A stretch of 64,000 nt of DNA, taken from Azophilus sp965116165 (GTDB lineage Bacteria > Pseudomonadota > Gammaproteobacteria > Pseudomonadales > Azotimanducaceae). This document shows, piece by piece, positions 1-8,364 of this stretch; within the stretch, counting starts at the first letter, position 1; the number at the start of each line of letters is the position of its first letter. Location: NCBI GenBank assembly GCA_965116165.1, contig OZ220484.1, positions 682,001 to 746,000 of the forward strand, read 5' to 3'. Below the pieces are notes generated by a model. The model had not been told where the DNA came from. It searched no databases and saw only the letters and a program-made list of their open reading frames with translations. The position numbers and the translations under genes are program-made.

Positions 1-941
1 ACGGTCAGATTGGCTGTTTTTTGGGTTACCCGCTCGATGAATTCGTCGGCGCGCGAACTGTGAACGATGAGCCGTTCGGCGGACATGCAAATCTGTCCGG
101 CATGCATGAAAGAGCCGAAAACAGCCGCATTCACCGCCCGGTCCATGTCCGCATCCCGCAGAATAAGCATTGGATCCTTGCCGCCCAGCTCGACACAGGC
201 CTTTTTTAGATGCAACCCCGCCTGACCGGCGATCCGGCGCCCCACCGCGGTAGATCCGGTGAAGGTGACCGCCTTGATCAAGGGGTTCACCACCAGTTCA
301 TCGCCGACCCCGGCCACACTATCCCTAGAGCAGGTGACTACGTTGAGCACGCCATCGGGTAGCCCGGCCTCTTGGCAAACATCCGCCAGCATCAAACCGC
401 CGGCAACCGGCGTCTCCTCCGAGGGTTTCAAAACCACGGCATTGCCTGTGGCCAACGCAAACGCTATAGCGCGCGAAGACAACAGAAGGGGGAAGTTCCA
501 CGGTGATATGGCACTCACCACCCCCAAGGGGCGACGGATCGCAATACTCACCTTGTTATAGGTTGACGGCATAACTTCTCCCACCGGCGCGTAGGTCGCC
601 GCTGCCGCCGCCCGAAATACACCGGGTGAATAACCGGTCTCAAACATGGACTTGCCGATCCAGGCACCGCCTTCCCGCACCAGGTGCATGGCCAGTTCTT
701 TTTGGCGCGCCTCCAAAACGTCGGCGATCTTGTTGAGCACTTTAGCCCGTTCCTGAAAGGGCAGCGCGCCCCAGGCTCGCTGGGCGGCGGCGGCGCTCTC
801 GATGGCTTGGCGGGTATTGTCCCGGTCGGCATCGGCCACCGCATAAATAACCCCACCGTTGGCTGGGTTCATGACATCAAAGACACCGGCACCACCGGTG
901 ATTTCCATACCGCCAATAATCAGATTTCTGATTTCACCCAT
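1..941 (-). CDS. Aromatic aldehyde dehydrogenase (vanillin/benzaldehyde dehydrogenase-like), 3' end outside window
   Basis: NAD(P)-dependent aldehyde dehydrogenase. The first 313 residues are in the window and the C-terminus lies beyond base 1. Visible marks are the SPWNFP cofactor loop (residues 146-151), Lys172 in LKPSEETP, the TFTGST turn (226-231), Glu251 in ELGGKD as general base, and Cys285 in GQICMS as nucleophile. The start at 941 is preceded by AGGAG at good spacing. The gene lies just downstream of an SDR alcohol dehydrogenase and PobA on the same strand, which suggests oxidation of a 4-hydroxybenzaldehyde, vanillin or coniferyl aldehyde type substrate to the acid. Family assignment is firm; the exact aldehyde is an inference from context. 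Confidence 0.9.
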   Translation of the reverse strand, partial: MGEIRNLIIGGMEITGGAGVFDVMNPANGGVIYAVADADRDNTRQAIESAAAAQRAWGALPFQERAKVLNKIADVLEARQKELAMHLVREGGAWIGKSMFETGYSPGVFRAAAAATYAPVGEVMPSTYNKVSIAIRRPLGVVSAISPWNFPLLLSSRAIAFALATGNAVVLKPSEETPVAGGLMLADVCQEAGLPDGVLNVVTCSRDSVAGVGDELVVNPLIKAVTFTGSTAVGRRIAGQAGLHLKKACVELGGKDPMLILRDADMDRAVNAAVFGSFMHAGQICMSAERLIVHSSRADEFIERVTQKTANLT

Positions 942-991
942 GCCAAGTCTCCTAACACCGATTCATGAATCAACTGTTGTTCAGATATTCC

Positions 992-1771
992 CTAAGCCAA
1001 ACCGTGCATTTTCACATTGACATGGGAGAACATCCCCCCGTCCACCGGAATATTGGCCCCGCGAATCCACCGAGCGTCGTCGGACAGAAGAAAAGCCACC
1101 ACCGGCGCAATATCCGTCGTTCGCCCGGGGCGGTCCATGACCCGCGCGTCTTCTTTGGCTCGCTCGCCAAGGGTCTTGAGGAAGTCGGGCAGAATGCGGG
1201 TTTCCACCGGGCCGGGGCTCAGGCAGTTCATGTTGATGCCTTGATCACGCCAGGTCCAGCGATTCTGCATGGTCCAGCAAATCAGTGCTTCTTTGCTGAA
1301 AAAATAGGAACCTGGGTCATCGATGCCGAGTTCATCACAGAGGGTATCAATGTTGTCGAACCGCGCTTCATCAATAAAGCGCTTCACCGCCGCTGGCCGC
1401 TCCGGCCAGCCAAGACCGGCCAGAGAGGCCAGATTCACAATCGAGGCGTCAGCGTTCAGGTTGCCGATCATGGCTTGCGTAAATGCCCGTAAACCTAGGA
1501 AGTTCACGCTCAAAACAGGCACACGGCCGGCGGTCGGTGGCAAACCGGCGATGTTGGCCAAGCCGTCCACGCCCCCGCCAATCTCTTGGGCGGTATTTTG
1601 AATAGACTCAGGATTTGCAAGATCCGCCTGTACGAATCGGTCCACGCCGTCGGCGCCGTCCGAGATATCGACGCCGACCACCATGGCGCCCCAAGCCTTG
1701 GTAATTCGCACGGTTTCGGCACCGATACCATTTGCGGCACCTGTAACAACGATGGTTTTGCCTTCTAGCAT
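992..1771 (-). CDS. SDR-family aromatic alcohol dehydrogenase (coniferyl-alcohol dehydrogenase-like)
   Basis: Short-chain dehydrogenase of 259 residues, normal length for a classical SDR. The Rossmann motif TGAANGIG is at residues 10-17, NIAG at 73-76, and the catalytic triad is Ser116, Tyr156 and Lys160 (YFFSK). The overall look, including the long insert between Ser and Tyr, resembles coniferyl-alcohol dehydrogenases (CalA type). A strong AAGGAGG precedes the ATG. It sits 50 bases upstream of the aldehyde dehydrogenase and 19 bases downstream of pobA, so the three genes probably form one transcript. Likely role: oxidation of a 4-hydroxybenzyl or cinnamyl alcohol to the aldehyde. The substrate is inferred. 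Confidence 0.85.
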   Translation of the reverse strand: MLEGKTIVVTGAANGIGAETVRITKAWGAMVVGVDISDGADGVDRFVQADLANPESIQNTAQEIGGGVDGLANIAGLPPTAGRVPVLSVNFLGLRAFTQAMIGNLNADASIVNLASLAGLGWPERPAAVKRFIDEARFDNIDTLCDELGIDDPGSYFFSKEALICWTMQNRWTWRDQGINMNCLSPGPVETRILPDFLKTLGERAKEDARVMDRPGRTTDIAPVVAFLLSDDARWIRGANIPVDGGMFSHVNVKMHGLA

Positions 1772-1790
1772 TGTTCCTCCTTGATTGTGC

Positions 1791-2969
1791 TCAGTCTTCG
1801 AAAGCCAGACCGGCGTACTGCTCGCAGACTGCCTTCATGTAATTTTCCGATGCGGCAAGATAGGTCAATTCCTGCTCTTGGGCTTTCAAATCGAATGCTC
1901 CCTGATCGGGGAAGCGATGGAGCAAGTTCGTCAGCCACCAGGAAAACCGGGCGGCGCCCCAAACGCGCCTGAGCGCCATGGCGGAATAAGACTCAAGATA
2001 GTCTTCCCGTTGGTGATTGAAGTATTGCGCCAAAGCCCGTGAAAGATAGAAGACATCCGATATCGCAAGATTCAATCCCTTGGCGCCCGTGGGCGGCACA
2101 ATGTGCGCTGCATCACCCGCGAGGAATAAGCGCCCATATGACATGGGTTCGGAAACGAAACTGCGCAGGGGCGCGATGGACTTTTCGATGCTGGGGCCGG
2201 TTATGATGGCTGCGGAAATTTCCTTCGGGTAGCGCGCCTTCAGCTCCTTCCAAAAACGGTCGTCGGGCCAGTCATCCAAATCGCTGTCGAGATCGCACTG
2301 AACGTAGTAGCGACTCAGCATGGGATTACGCTGCGAACAGAGGGCGAACCCGTGGCTGCTGTTGGCGTAGATGAGATCCTCAAGAGGGGGCGTCTCCGAA
2401 AGAATGCCAAGCCAACCGAAGGGATAAACTTTTTCGTATTCCTTGCGCAGATATTCTGGGATGCTTTGCCGACTGACCCCATGGAACCCATCGCAACCGG
2501 CTATGAATTCGCAATCAATACGGTGCTCCTCGCGGTCTTTTTCATAGGTCACGAAAGGCGAGTCGGCAGTCGGATCATGCAGGACGACATTGTCCGCCTC
2601 GTCAATTATCACCCCACCCGCGGCGTCACGGGCTGCGTATAGGTCTTCGGTGATGTTGGTTTGCCCATACGCCATCATGGGTTTATCGGCATACTGGCGC
2701 GTGTTCAGCATCATCTGATGTTCGCCACCCCAGACAATAGCGGTGCCATCATGCACATGGCCCTCAAGATCCATGCGGGTGCCAACATCCGAGTTGCGGA
2801 GTACCTCTACCGACCCCCACTCAAGCACACCCGCGCGGACGCGCCCTAAAACATGGGCTCGGGTCCGGTGCTCAAGAACGATACTGTCCACGCCTTCCAA
2901 GTGGAGCCGCTGCGAAAGCAACAACCCCGCGGGGCCACCGCCGACAATGACCACTTGAGTTTTCAACAT
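1791..2969 (-). CDS. pobA: 4-hydroxybenzoate 3-monooxygenase
   Basis: FAD-dependent hydroxylase converting 4-hydroxybenzoate to protocatechuate with NADPH and O2. The 392 residues keep the numbering of the Pseudomonas enzyme. The FAD motif GGGPAG is at 10-15, the DG motif (AGCDGFHG) near 157-164, and GDAAH at 285-289. The substrate-site residues Tyr201, Ser212, Arg214, Tyr222, Pro293 and Tyr385 are all present, so activity on 4-hydroxybenzoate is likely. GGAGG precedes the ATG. It is the first gene of the minus-strand set with the SDR and aldehyde dehydrogenase, divergent from the 4-cresol-type hydroxylase. No protocatechuate ring-cleavage genes are in the window. Confidence 0.95.
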   Translation of the reverse strand: MLKTQVVIVGGGPAGLLLSQRLHLEGVDSIVLEHRTRAHVLGRVRAGVLEWGSVEVLRNSDVGTRMDLEGHVHDGTAIVWGGEHQMMLNTRQYADKPMMAYGQTNITEDLYAARDAAGGVIIDEADNVVLHDPTADSPFVTYEKDREEHRIDCEFIAGCDGFHGVSRQSIPEYLRKEYEKVYPFGWLGILSETPPLEDLIYANSSHGFALCSQRNPMLSRYYVQCDLDSDLDDWPDDRFWKELKARYPKEISAAIITGPSIEKSIAPLRSFVSEPMSYGRLFLAGDAAHIVPPTGAKGLNLAISDVFYLSRALAQYFNHQREDYLESYSAMALRRVWGAARFSWWLTNLLHRFPDQGAFDLKAQEQELTYLAASENYMKAVCEQYAGLAFED

Positions 2970-3021
2970 CTACCTCCCGTCCCCATTGCAGATGCCACGC
3001 CCGATTCCAGGGGCTGCCCTT

Positions 3022-3199
3022 GCAGCCCGTGGCAAAATTCCCACTGCATTTGAACAACGATGCATCTCGGCTGCCCGCGTTGCTCATCGCTCAAATATTC
3101 CCGATATTCTCGCTCCCTGTGCCTTGCCAGCCAAGCGCAGCTTCTCGCCCGCCTCTCACTCCCCCCTCGGTGCGACGCGGGAATTTCGCCACGGGTTGC
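3022..3199. mobile_element. Short inverted-repeat element, family G copy 1
   Basis: The ends 3022-3042 and 3179-3199 are 21-base inverted repeats with two mismatches (consensus GCARCCCGTGGCRAAATTCC). Reading the minus strand, the interior matches 17210-17396 over nearly its whole length, including the conserved run GAATATCGGGAATATTTGAG. It encodes no transposase, so it is a MITE-like element. It lies between the divergent pobA and flavoprotein hydroxylase genes. Family G is named here and I cannot link it to a known insertion sequence. Confidence 0.75.
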
Positions 3200-3201
3200 T
3201 C

Positions 3202-3233
3202 GTGCTCCATTCAACTGATAATGCCGCATCAGT
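3202..3233. repeat. Hairpin repeat family C, interrupted copy
   Basis: Nearly identical to the left arm and loop of the complete hairpin at 5131-5173. The right arm is missing here; a remnant (CATAGAGCACTCG) appears near 3280 after about 45 unrelated bases. It begins three bases after element G copy 1. Confidence 0.6.
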
Positions 3234-3456
3234 GGCGACCGCCGTTTCCCCTTCCCCCCGAGGCTGCCCTTCCCCTGCATAGAGCACTCGATTACGCGTC
3301 GCAATAGATATTGCATCAATATGACTTTTCGGATTCCGCCGAGCTACCGCGCACTGTTCGGCTCGTGCAAATACCGAACTGCGCCACAACCCAATAATGG
3401 TTAACCTGGACGGATAAAATGTGTAAAGTCGGTTTTTTACTCGATCAAGGACTTCC

Positions 3457-5130
3457 ATGCAAACACCGCCAAGGGTCAGCGAATCTGAATTTCGCGCTGC
3501 GCTCGGCAAGTTCAGCCGGATCGTGGGCAAAGAGTGGGTGTTCCATGAGGAAGAGGACACGCAACTCTATCGTGATTCATATTCTCCGCGTTGGGGCGAG
3601 GCGGACGATCTGACCGCTTCCGCCGCGGTCGCGCCAGACTCCACCGAGCAAGTGCAGGCCCTCATGCGGGTGTGCAACGAGCACCGCATACCGATTTTCG
3701 CCTTCAGCACGGGCAAGAACCTAGGGTATGGCGGCGCTGCGCCGGTCTACAAAGACAGTGTGGTGCTGGATCTCAAGCGAATGAATCGCATCATCAAGGT
3801 TAACGAGAAAAAACACTACGCCATCGTCGAGCCCGGCGTCACCCTGTTTGATTTGTACCGTCATATACAGGAAAAGGGCTACAAACTCTCCATGGAAATG
3901 ATGGACCCGGCCTGGGGCAGCATTATCGGCAACGCCTTGGATCACGGTTGTGCGCACACCACCACCTACGGTCGTGACCGTTTTCATGATCACTGCGGTA
4001 TGGAGGTGGTTTTACCCACCGGAGAGGTGGTGCGTACCGGTATGGGCGCCATTCCCAACGCCACCAACTCGGCGGAGTTTCACTACGGCTTTGGCCCATA
4101 TCTGGATGGCATTTTTTCCCAGTCGAATTTCGGGGTCGTGACCCAAATGGGGATCCACCTCCGACCCGAGCATGAAGGCTATCGTTCCGGCATGATCTAT
4201 GTGCCCAAATTCGAAGATCTGCATAAACTGATTGAGGTGGAGTGCCATGTCACTCATTCGGGAATCGCCAATGGGATGACCCATCTAGGGTCGCCGGTGC
4301 AGGGGCCGCCCATGGGCGCGCCTCCGGAAGCGATGATGGCTTTTCAGAAAAATCGCGAGCTGATGCGCCTGTTGGCGGTTAAGGGTCGTCCGGACGCTGC
4401 CAAATTGGAGAAATACGCCAAGGACAACCACATAGGATTTTGGAGTGCCGACATCAAGTTTCATGGTCCAGAAAAGATTATGGCGGCCCAGTGGGAGTAC
4501 TGTAGGGAGCAATTCCTCAAGATCCCAGGAGCCTGGGCCGAAGATCATGGGCCGGTGGTCACCTTCCCTCTGAGTGTGGAACAAGAAGCGCAGTTCAACA
4601 CCTTCGGCCATGCGGAAAAAGTGCACCTAGGCATTCCCAGCCTGAATCGGTTTGCCGTACAGGCGCTTTTCAATGACCTGATGTCCACCCCGGACGCACC
4701 GAGTGCGGGCCACCTATTCTTTGCACCCATCATCCCCAAGGATGCGGCCAGCCTGTTAAAAGCCCAAGATGTGTTCTACGCCGCATTGACGGAAGCAAAG
4801 CGTAAACTGCCACCAGGCTTTTTTGGGCGCATGCCCATCAGTTGGTATCACCGGTCTTTTATTTACCTGTTGGGTTTCAATGTCACCAAAAACAAGGAAG
4901 TCAACGCTCGCGAAGTGGATCTTTACAGGAAAATGATTGCGCTAGCTGCGGAACATGGTTGGGGTGAGTATCGGACCCATGCGATGTTTCAGGATGAGGT
5001 GATGGGGGTATACAACTGGAATGGCGGCGCGCTGCTCAAATTGCATGAAACCATCAAAGACGCCCTTGATCCGAACGGCATCCTCGCCGCGGGTAAATCG
5101 GGCATCTGGCCCCGTCATCTGCGATCCTAG
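3457..5130 (+). CDS. 4-cresol dehydrogenase / eugenol hydroxylase-type FAD flavoprotein subunit
   Basis: Vanillyl-alcohol-oxidase-family flavoprotein of 557 residues, the usual length for PchF/EhyB-type subunits. These enzymes hydroxylate the benzylic carbon of 4-alkylphenols using water and pass electrons to a small cytochrome c. The FAD pyrophosphate-binding loop (STGKNLGYGG) is at residues 84-93, and the C-terminal substrate domain is intact with a typical ending (NGILAAGKSGIWP). AAGGA precedes the ATG. A cytochrome c gene follows 78 bases downstream, matching the flavocytochrome pair. Whether the substrate is 4-cresol, eugenol or another 4-alkylphenol cannot be read from sequence alone; pobA and the aldehyde and alcohol dehydrogenases next door fit 4-cresol well. 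Confidence 0.9.
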   Translation: MQTPPRVSESEFRAALGKFSRIVGKEWVFHEEEDTQLYRDSYSPRWGEADDLTASAAVAPDSTEQVQALMRVCNEHRIPIFAFSTGKNLGYGGAAPVYKDSVVLDLKRMNRIIKVNEKKHYAIVEPGVTLFDLYRHIQEKGYKLSMEMMDPAWGSIIGNALDHGCAHTTTYGRDRFHDHCGMEVVLPTGEVVRTGMGAIPNATNSAEFHYGFGPYLDGIFSQSNFGVVTQMGIHLRPEHEGYRSGMIYVPKFEDLHKLIEVECHVTHSGIANGMTHLGSPVQGPPMGAPPEAMMAFQKNRELMRLLAVKGRPDAAKLEKYAKDNHIGFWSADIKFHGPEKIMAAQWEYCREQFLKIPGAWAEDHGPVVTFPLSVEQEAQFNTFGHAEKVHLGIPSLNRFAVQALFNDLMSTPDAPSAGHLFFAPIIPKDAASLLKAQDVFYAALTEAKRKLPPGFFGRMPISWYHRSFIYLLGFNVTKNKEVNAREVDLYRKMIALAAEHGWGEYRTHAMFQDEVMGVYNWNGGALLKLHETIKDALDPNGILAAGKSGIWPRHLRS

Positions 5131-5173
5131 TGCTCCATCCAACTGATTAATGCCGCATCAGTCGGATAGAGCA
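5131..5173. repeat. Hairpin repeat family C, complete copy (possible transcript end)
   Basis: Two 17-base arms (5131-5147 and 5157-5173, two mismatches) flank a 9-base loop. It starts on the base after the TAG of the flavoprotein gene and lies between it and the cytochrome gene. There is no following T-run, so it is not a classical terminator; it could stabilise the upstream mRNA end. Partial copies are at 3202, 14611 and 47308. Confidence 0.75.
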
Positions 5174-5208
5174 CTTACCCGCAAAGCCAATAGGAGTAGA
5201 GCAACAAC

Positions 5209-5601
5209 ATGACACGGACAATCCTATTAACCACTTTTCTTGTGATTAGCATGCCAGTTGTGCTGGCTGATGGGGGTGAGCGAATTATCGAAACCTACGG
5301 CTATGAGGCGAAAGAAAAAGCCACTGGGCTGGCACGCGGTAAACAGGTCTATGAACAGTGGTGCATTATTTGCCATGACTCCGGACCGGGTATGGCCGGT
5401 ACCGAGGCGTTGATGCGCAAATACCGCGGTGAGATTCCAGCGTTGTTAACCGATCGTGAGGGTTTGACCTCGGGGTTCATTGCGACCCTTGTGCGCAACG
5501 GCGTTAAGTCCATGCCTACTTTTCGCAAAACCGAAATTTCAGACGAGGATCTTGAACTGCTAGGCCGTTACCTAGAAGAGCCAAGGGCGGTACACCCATG
5601 A
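5209..5601 (+). CDS. Periplasmic c-type cytochrome, electron acceptor of the flavoprotein hydroxylase
   Basis: A 130-residue monohaem cytochrome c. A signal peptide occupies residues 1-20 (cleavage after VLA). The haem motif CIICH is at 52-56 and Met102 in KSMP is the likely sixth ligand. This is the expected partner (PchC/EhyA type) that takes electrons from the upstream FAD subunit and passes them to the respiratory chain. AGGAG lies about ten bases before the ATG. Its stop overlaps the next start by four bases (ATGA), so the next gene is probably translationally coupled. Confidence 0.9.
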   Translation: MTRTILLTTFLVISMPVVLADGGERIIETYGYEAKEKATGLARGKQVYEQWCIICHDSGPGMAGTEALMRKYRGEIPALLTDREGLTSGFIATLVRNGVKSMPTFRKTEISDEDLELLGRYLEEPRAVHP

Positions 5602-6062
5602 CCACACGCAGAGAATTCGCGCAACTCAGTGCCATTGGGGCAGGCTTGGTGTCGGCTCCTGTTTGGGCCAAGCAATCCGGTAAATCCGTTGAGTTGGATT
5701 ACTTCCTGCTTGAGCAGGAATCCCTGACCCACAGCCAAATCGCATTGGAACTAGGGCAATGGCATAATCTGGCACAGCAGTTTCGTGAAATTAAAGGATC
5801 TGATTTGTCAAAATTCTGGTTCGAGGTGCAGCCGTTGTTATCTCGCCGTCCCATCGCCTTGGCGGGTCTGACCGCCGGTTACAGTGCTTTTGTGATTGCC
5901 CAGCTTATGCAGGACTATGGCTATGGTTTTGTTGGCGCTAGACATGCTTGTTCTATGTCGAAGGCCGTCGCGCAGCGGATGGGTTTGTTGTCGATCCTCG
6001 AGCTAAACACGGCCCCGGCGGTGTCTTGGATCATGGCCAAGACGGGCAGAGCATTCCGCTAA
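5598..6062 (+). CDS. Tat-exported protein of unknown function in the hydroxylase operon
   Basis: 154 residues with a twin-arginine signal at the N-terminus (TTRREFAQLSAIGAG, cleavage near residue 24). I do not recognise a catalytic domain in the mature part, which looks helical. Overlap of four bases with the cytochrome gene places it in the same operon, so it may help mature or anchor the exported flavocytochrome; that is an inference. The 3' end lies 41 bases before element A copy 1. Confidence 0.7.
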   Translation: MTTRREFAQLSAIGAGLVSAPVWAKQSGKSVELDYFLLEQESLTHSQIALELGQWHNLAQQFREIKGSDLSKFWFEVQPLLSRRPIALAGLTAGYSAFVIAQLMQDYGYGFVGARHACSMSKAVAQRMGLLSILELNTAPAVSWIMAKTGRAFR

Positions 6063-6103
6063 CCACCGATCGTTGCAATGCCAATGTCGCACCCCTTCTT
6101 TTT

Positions 6104-6203
6104 GGGAATTATATCGATGGGTTGACAGAAGCCGACATGTGGTAGTTTCCAACCGCTAAATCCTCAACATATAGTGGTGTGTCAACTTACGTATATAAGC
6201 CCC
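6104..6203. mobile_element. Short inverted-repeat element, family A copy 1 (with 8-bp target duplication)
   Basis: 100 bases starting GGGAATTATATCGATGGGTT and ending in the related inverted repeat (TATATAAGCCCC). It is flanked on both sides by TTCTTTTT (6096-6103 and 6204-6211), a perfect 8-base target duplication that shows transposition. There is no coding capacity. It separates the hydroxylase operon from the convergent sensor kinase gene. Confidence 0.9.
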
Positions 6204-6211
6204 TTCTTTTT

Positions 6212-6267
6212 GGAGCTTATATACGAATAGCTCAATGCTGCTCTATCGAATTGTTCAGACCTTCCCC
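6212..6267. repeat. Composite remnant: end of family A joined to right half of family B
   Basis: Bases 6212-6225 repeat the A terminal sequence (GGAGCTTATATACG). From about 6229 the sequence follows the right half of family B (CTGCTCTATCGAATTGTTCA) up to the end CCTTCC. It appears to be a broken B element joined to an A end. Confidence 0.65.
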
Positions 6268-6275
6268 AACGCTCC

Positions 6276-7652
6276 TCAGCAAAAACTGGCTTGAAAGGAA
6301 CAGCGTACTTTTAGCCCCAAGCCCCGCGGCCCATCCGAAAGAACAAGCTCGCCGCCATGGCCAACCATGATCTCCTTAACGATGGCAAGCCCGAGCCCTG
6401 TCCCGGTGTTGTCCTCAGCCACCCGATAAAAGCGCTCGATTACGTTGTCTCGCTCCGCTGCGCTCACCCCGGGGCCATCATCTTCCACTTCGAGGTACCC
6501 AACACGGCCGTCTATCCCCGTGCGCACCACGATGCGTACCGCATCGCCCCCATACTTTCTGGCGTTGTGCAATAGGTTTTCGATGATCTCGCCAATAAAA
6601 AACTCGATGCCTTTGACCAGAGCGGATCCCAGCTCTGTCCGCACCCTGGCATCCGGGTATCGATCACGAAACAGCTCCACATTGCGCTGGGTGATATCCG
6701 CAAGGTTTATGGTGGAAAGTTTTTGGTTGCTGATACCGATACTTTCCGCGTGTGTCATATTCAATAGCTGGCCGCTTAGACGGGCAATTTTACGCGCACT
6801 GACCTGCACCTTGGTCACCAGACCTCTCGCTTTTTCATCTTTGATTTCTCTAAGGGCAAGCTCGGTCTGTGGCAATAGCGCAGCAATCGGGGTGCGCAAC
6901 TGATGTGCCGCATTTTCCACAAACCGTTTTGTTATGGCGATATGTCGCGATAGACGCGACAGCAAATTGTTAAGTTCCTCAGCCACTCCCTTCAGTTCGG
7001 AGGGTAGGTTTAGGGTATTGATCGGGGAAAGGTCTTGAGAGTCCCGTGTCTGGACTGCCTCCTCCAATCGTTTCAACGGCCGCAATCCGATAGTGACCGC
7101 GATCATCAGTGTTAATGAAATAACGACAATCTGTGTCACACCAGACAGTAAATCCCGCATCAAGACGTCGTTTCGGATCGCCTGTATGCGGCGTTTCGTG
7201 TGGGATATCATCACTGTCAACCAGCCCGAGTACTCTGGCTGATCCACATAATGGGTCAATGAAACCACTCGCACCGCTTCGCCGCGCACCTGATCATCAT
7301 AAAATTGTATGGCGTTTTCGGTCTTCGCACGCTCCATGCCTTCGGGAACCCTGGGGTCACCTTCCAGCAACTGTCCCTCGGCATCGACAATCTTACAATT
7401 CAGATCATCGCTCGGTTGGGAGGTGAACATGTCTTGCGCGATTCCGGAAGCGAAACCCTTGCAGGAAAGGGGAGAGTAGCGGGCGACACCCTCAACAATG
7501 TAGCGCAACCGTTTATCGAACGCCTGACCCGTAGAGCTCTTGATGAATTGACTTGCCCAGATCAAATTTATAATGACCAGAATCGGTATCGGAAAAATCA
7601 AAAATACAAACAGTCTATTACGCAGAGATCGGGGTACCCAGGGTAAACGCAT
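6276..7652 (-). CDS. Membrane sensor histidine kinase (QseC/TctE-like)
   Basis: 458 residues. Transmembrane segment 1 is at about 13-35, followed by a periplasmic sensor region of about 130 residues containing three Cys, TM2 near 170-190, and a HAMP-like linker. The H-box ENAAHQLRTP places the phospho-accepting His at 250. The ATPase domain has the N-box (ENLLHNARKYGG), G1 (DDGPGV) and G2 (GTGLGLAIV). The start overlaps the response-regulator stop by one base (TAATG), so the pair is co-translated. It probably senses an aromatic or carboxylate signal for the neighbouring catabolic genes; that is inferred only from position. Confidence 0.9.
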   Translation of the reverse strand: MRLPWVPRSLRNRLFVFLIFPIPILVIINLIWASQFIKSSTGQAFDKRLRYIVEGVARYSPLSCKGFASGIAQDMFTSQPSDDLNCKIVDAEGQLLEGDPRVPEGMERAKTENAIQFYDDQVRGEAVRVVSLTHYVDQPEYSGWLTVMISHTKRRIQAIRNDVLMRDLLSGVTQIVVISLTLMIAVTIGLRPLKRLEEAVQTRDSQDLSPINTLNLPSELKGVAEELNNLLSRLSRHIAITKRFVENAAHQLRTPIAALLPQTELALREIKDEKARGLVTKVQVSARKIARLSGQLLNMTHAESIGISNQKLSTINLADITQRNVELFRDRYPDARVRTELGSALVKGIEFFIGEIIENLLHNARKYGGDAVRIVVRTGIDGRVGYLEVEDDGPGVSAAERDNVIERFYRVAEDNTGTGLGLAIVKEIMVGHGGELVLSDGPRGLGLKVRCSFQASFC

Positions 7653-8323
7653 TACTTCTCGTCCGCCTCCAACGTATAGCCCAAGCCACGGGTGGTGACA
7701 ATGCGAACACCCGAGCCGGCTATTTTTTTCCTTAGACGATGCACATATATTTCAATCGACGATGCCGCCACATCGTCCTCAAAGTTGGAAATGCGATCGG
7801 CGATGCTCTCCTTCGCCTGCACCCTGCCTTTGTTCCGGATCAATACTTCCAAGACCGATCTCTCACGAGGCGATAGGTCCAGCAAGGTTCCGCCCAAAGA
7901 ACATTGTCGAGTCGTTTGATCGAAGGAAAGGTCGGCAACCTCGATAACCTGGCTACGCACATCTTGTTGCCGACGCAACAACGCGCGCACCCGCGCTTCA
8001 AGCTCGGAAAGATCGAAGGGTTTAACCAGATAGTCATCGGCACCGCTGTCCAAGCCTTTCACTCGATCATCCACGTTGGCCCGGGCGGATAGGATCAACA
8101 CCGGGGTTTCAATTCCTTGCGCACGAATCGACTTAAGCACACCTAAACCATCCATGTCGGGAAGATTCAGATCCAAAATCAACATGTCGTACGCAACGCT
8201 GGACAGCGCGGCCAGACCAAGTTCGCCACGCCCAAAGGTGTCGGTGGAAATACCCATACCCTGAACACAGGCCTGAATAACCTCGGCGATATCTTCATTA
8301 TCTTCGATGACCAACGCACGCAT
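7652..8323 (-). CDS. OmpR-family response regulator
   Basis: 223 residues: a receiver domain with acidic pocket Asp8, phospho-acceptor Asp51 (LDLNLPD) and Lys100 (LVKPF), then a C-terminal winged helix (DLSPRERSVLEVL; IEIYVHRLRKKI; RGLGYTL). The open frame extends further upstream, but the receiver begins MRALVIEDNED at 8323, which is the natural start. It is the first gene of the two-component pair. Its target is not visible; the aromatic and sulfate-ester genes on either side are candidates. Confidence 0.9.
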   Translation of the reverse strand: MRALVIEDNEDIAEVIQACVQGMGISTDTFGRGELGLAALSSVAYDMLILDLNLPDMDGLGVLKSIRAQGIETPVLILSARANVDDRVKGLDSGADDYLVKPFDLSELEARVRALLRRQQDVRSQVIEVADLSFDQTTRQCSLGGTLLDLSPRERSVLEVLIRNKGRVQAKESIADRISNFEDDVAASSIEIYVHRLRKKIAGSGVRIVTTRGLGYTLEADEK

Positions 8324-8364
8324 CGAAATTGTCGCCGGTAATTCGTGCAGCGTCCTTAAAAAAA

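Larger units (their letters stand above)
2970..3456. other. Divergent intergenic region pobA / flavoprotein hydroxylase, filled with repeats
   Basis: This 487-base gap between divergent genes holds one copy of element G (3022-3199) and an interrupted copy of hairpin C from 3202. Only about 3290-3456 looks unique and must carry the promoter of the flavoprotein gene. I see no convincing -35/-10 pair or known regulator site. A minus-strand open frame of 118 codons across the gap is repeat sequence, not a credible gene. Confidence 0.6.

Noticed and set aside
2963..3319. 118-codon minus-strand frame upstream of pobA
   Set aside because: It is made of element G and hairpin C sequence; its similarity to the frame at 17.3 kb comes from the shared repeat.
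5131..5173. Rho-independent terminator after the flavoprotein gene
   Set aside because: The stem is strong but no T-run follows, and the next gene of the same operon lies 36 bases further.
5948..6145. Overlapping frame suggesting a frameshift in the Tat-exported protein gene
   Set aside because: The alternative frame runs into element A and has no family pattern; the main frame stays coherent to its stop.
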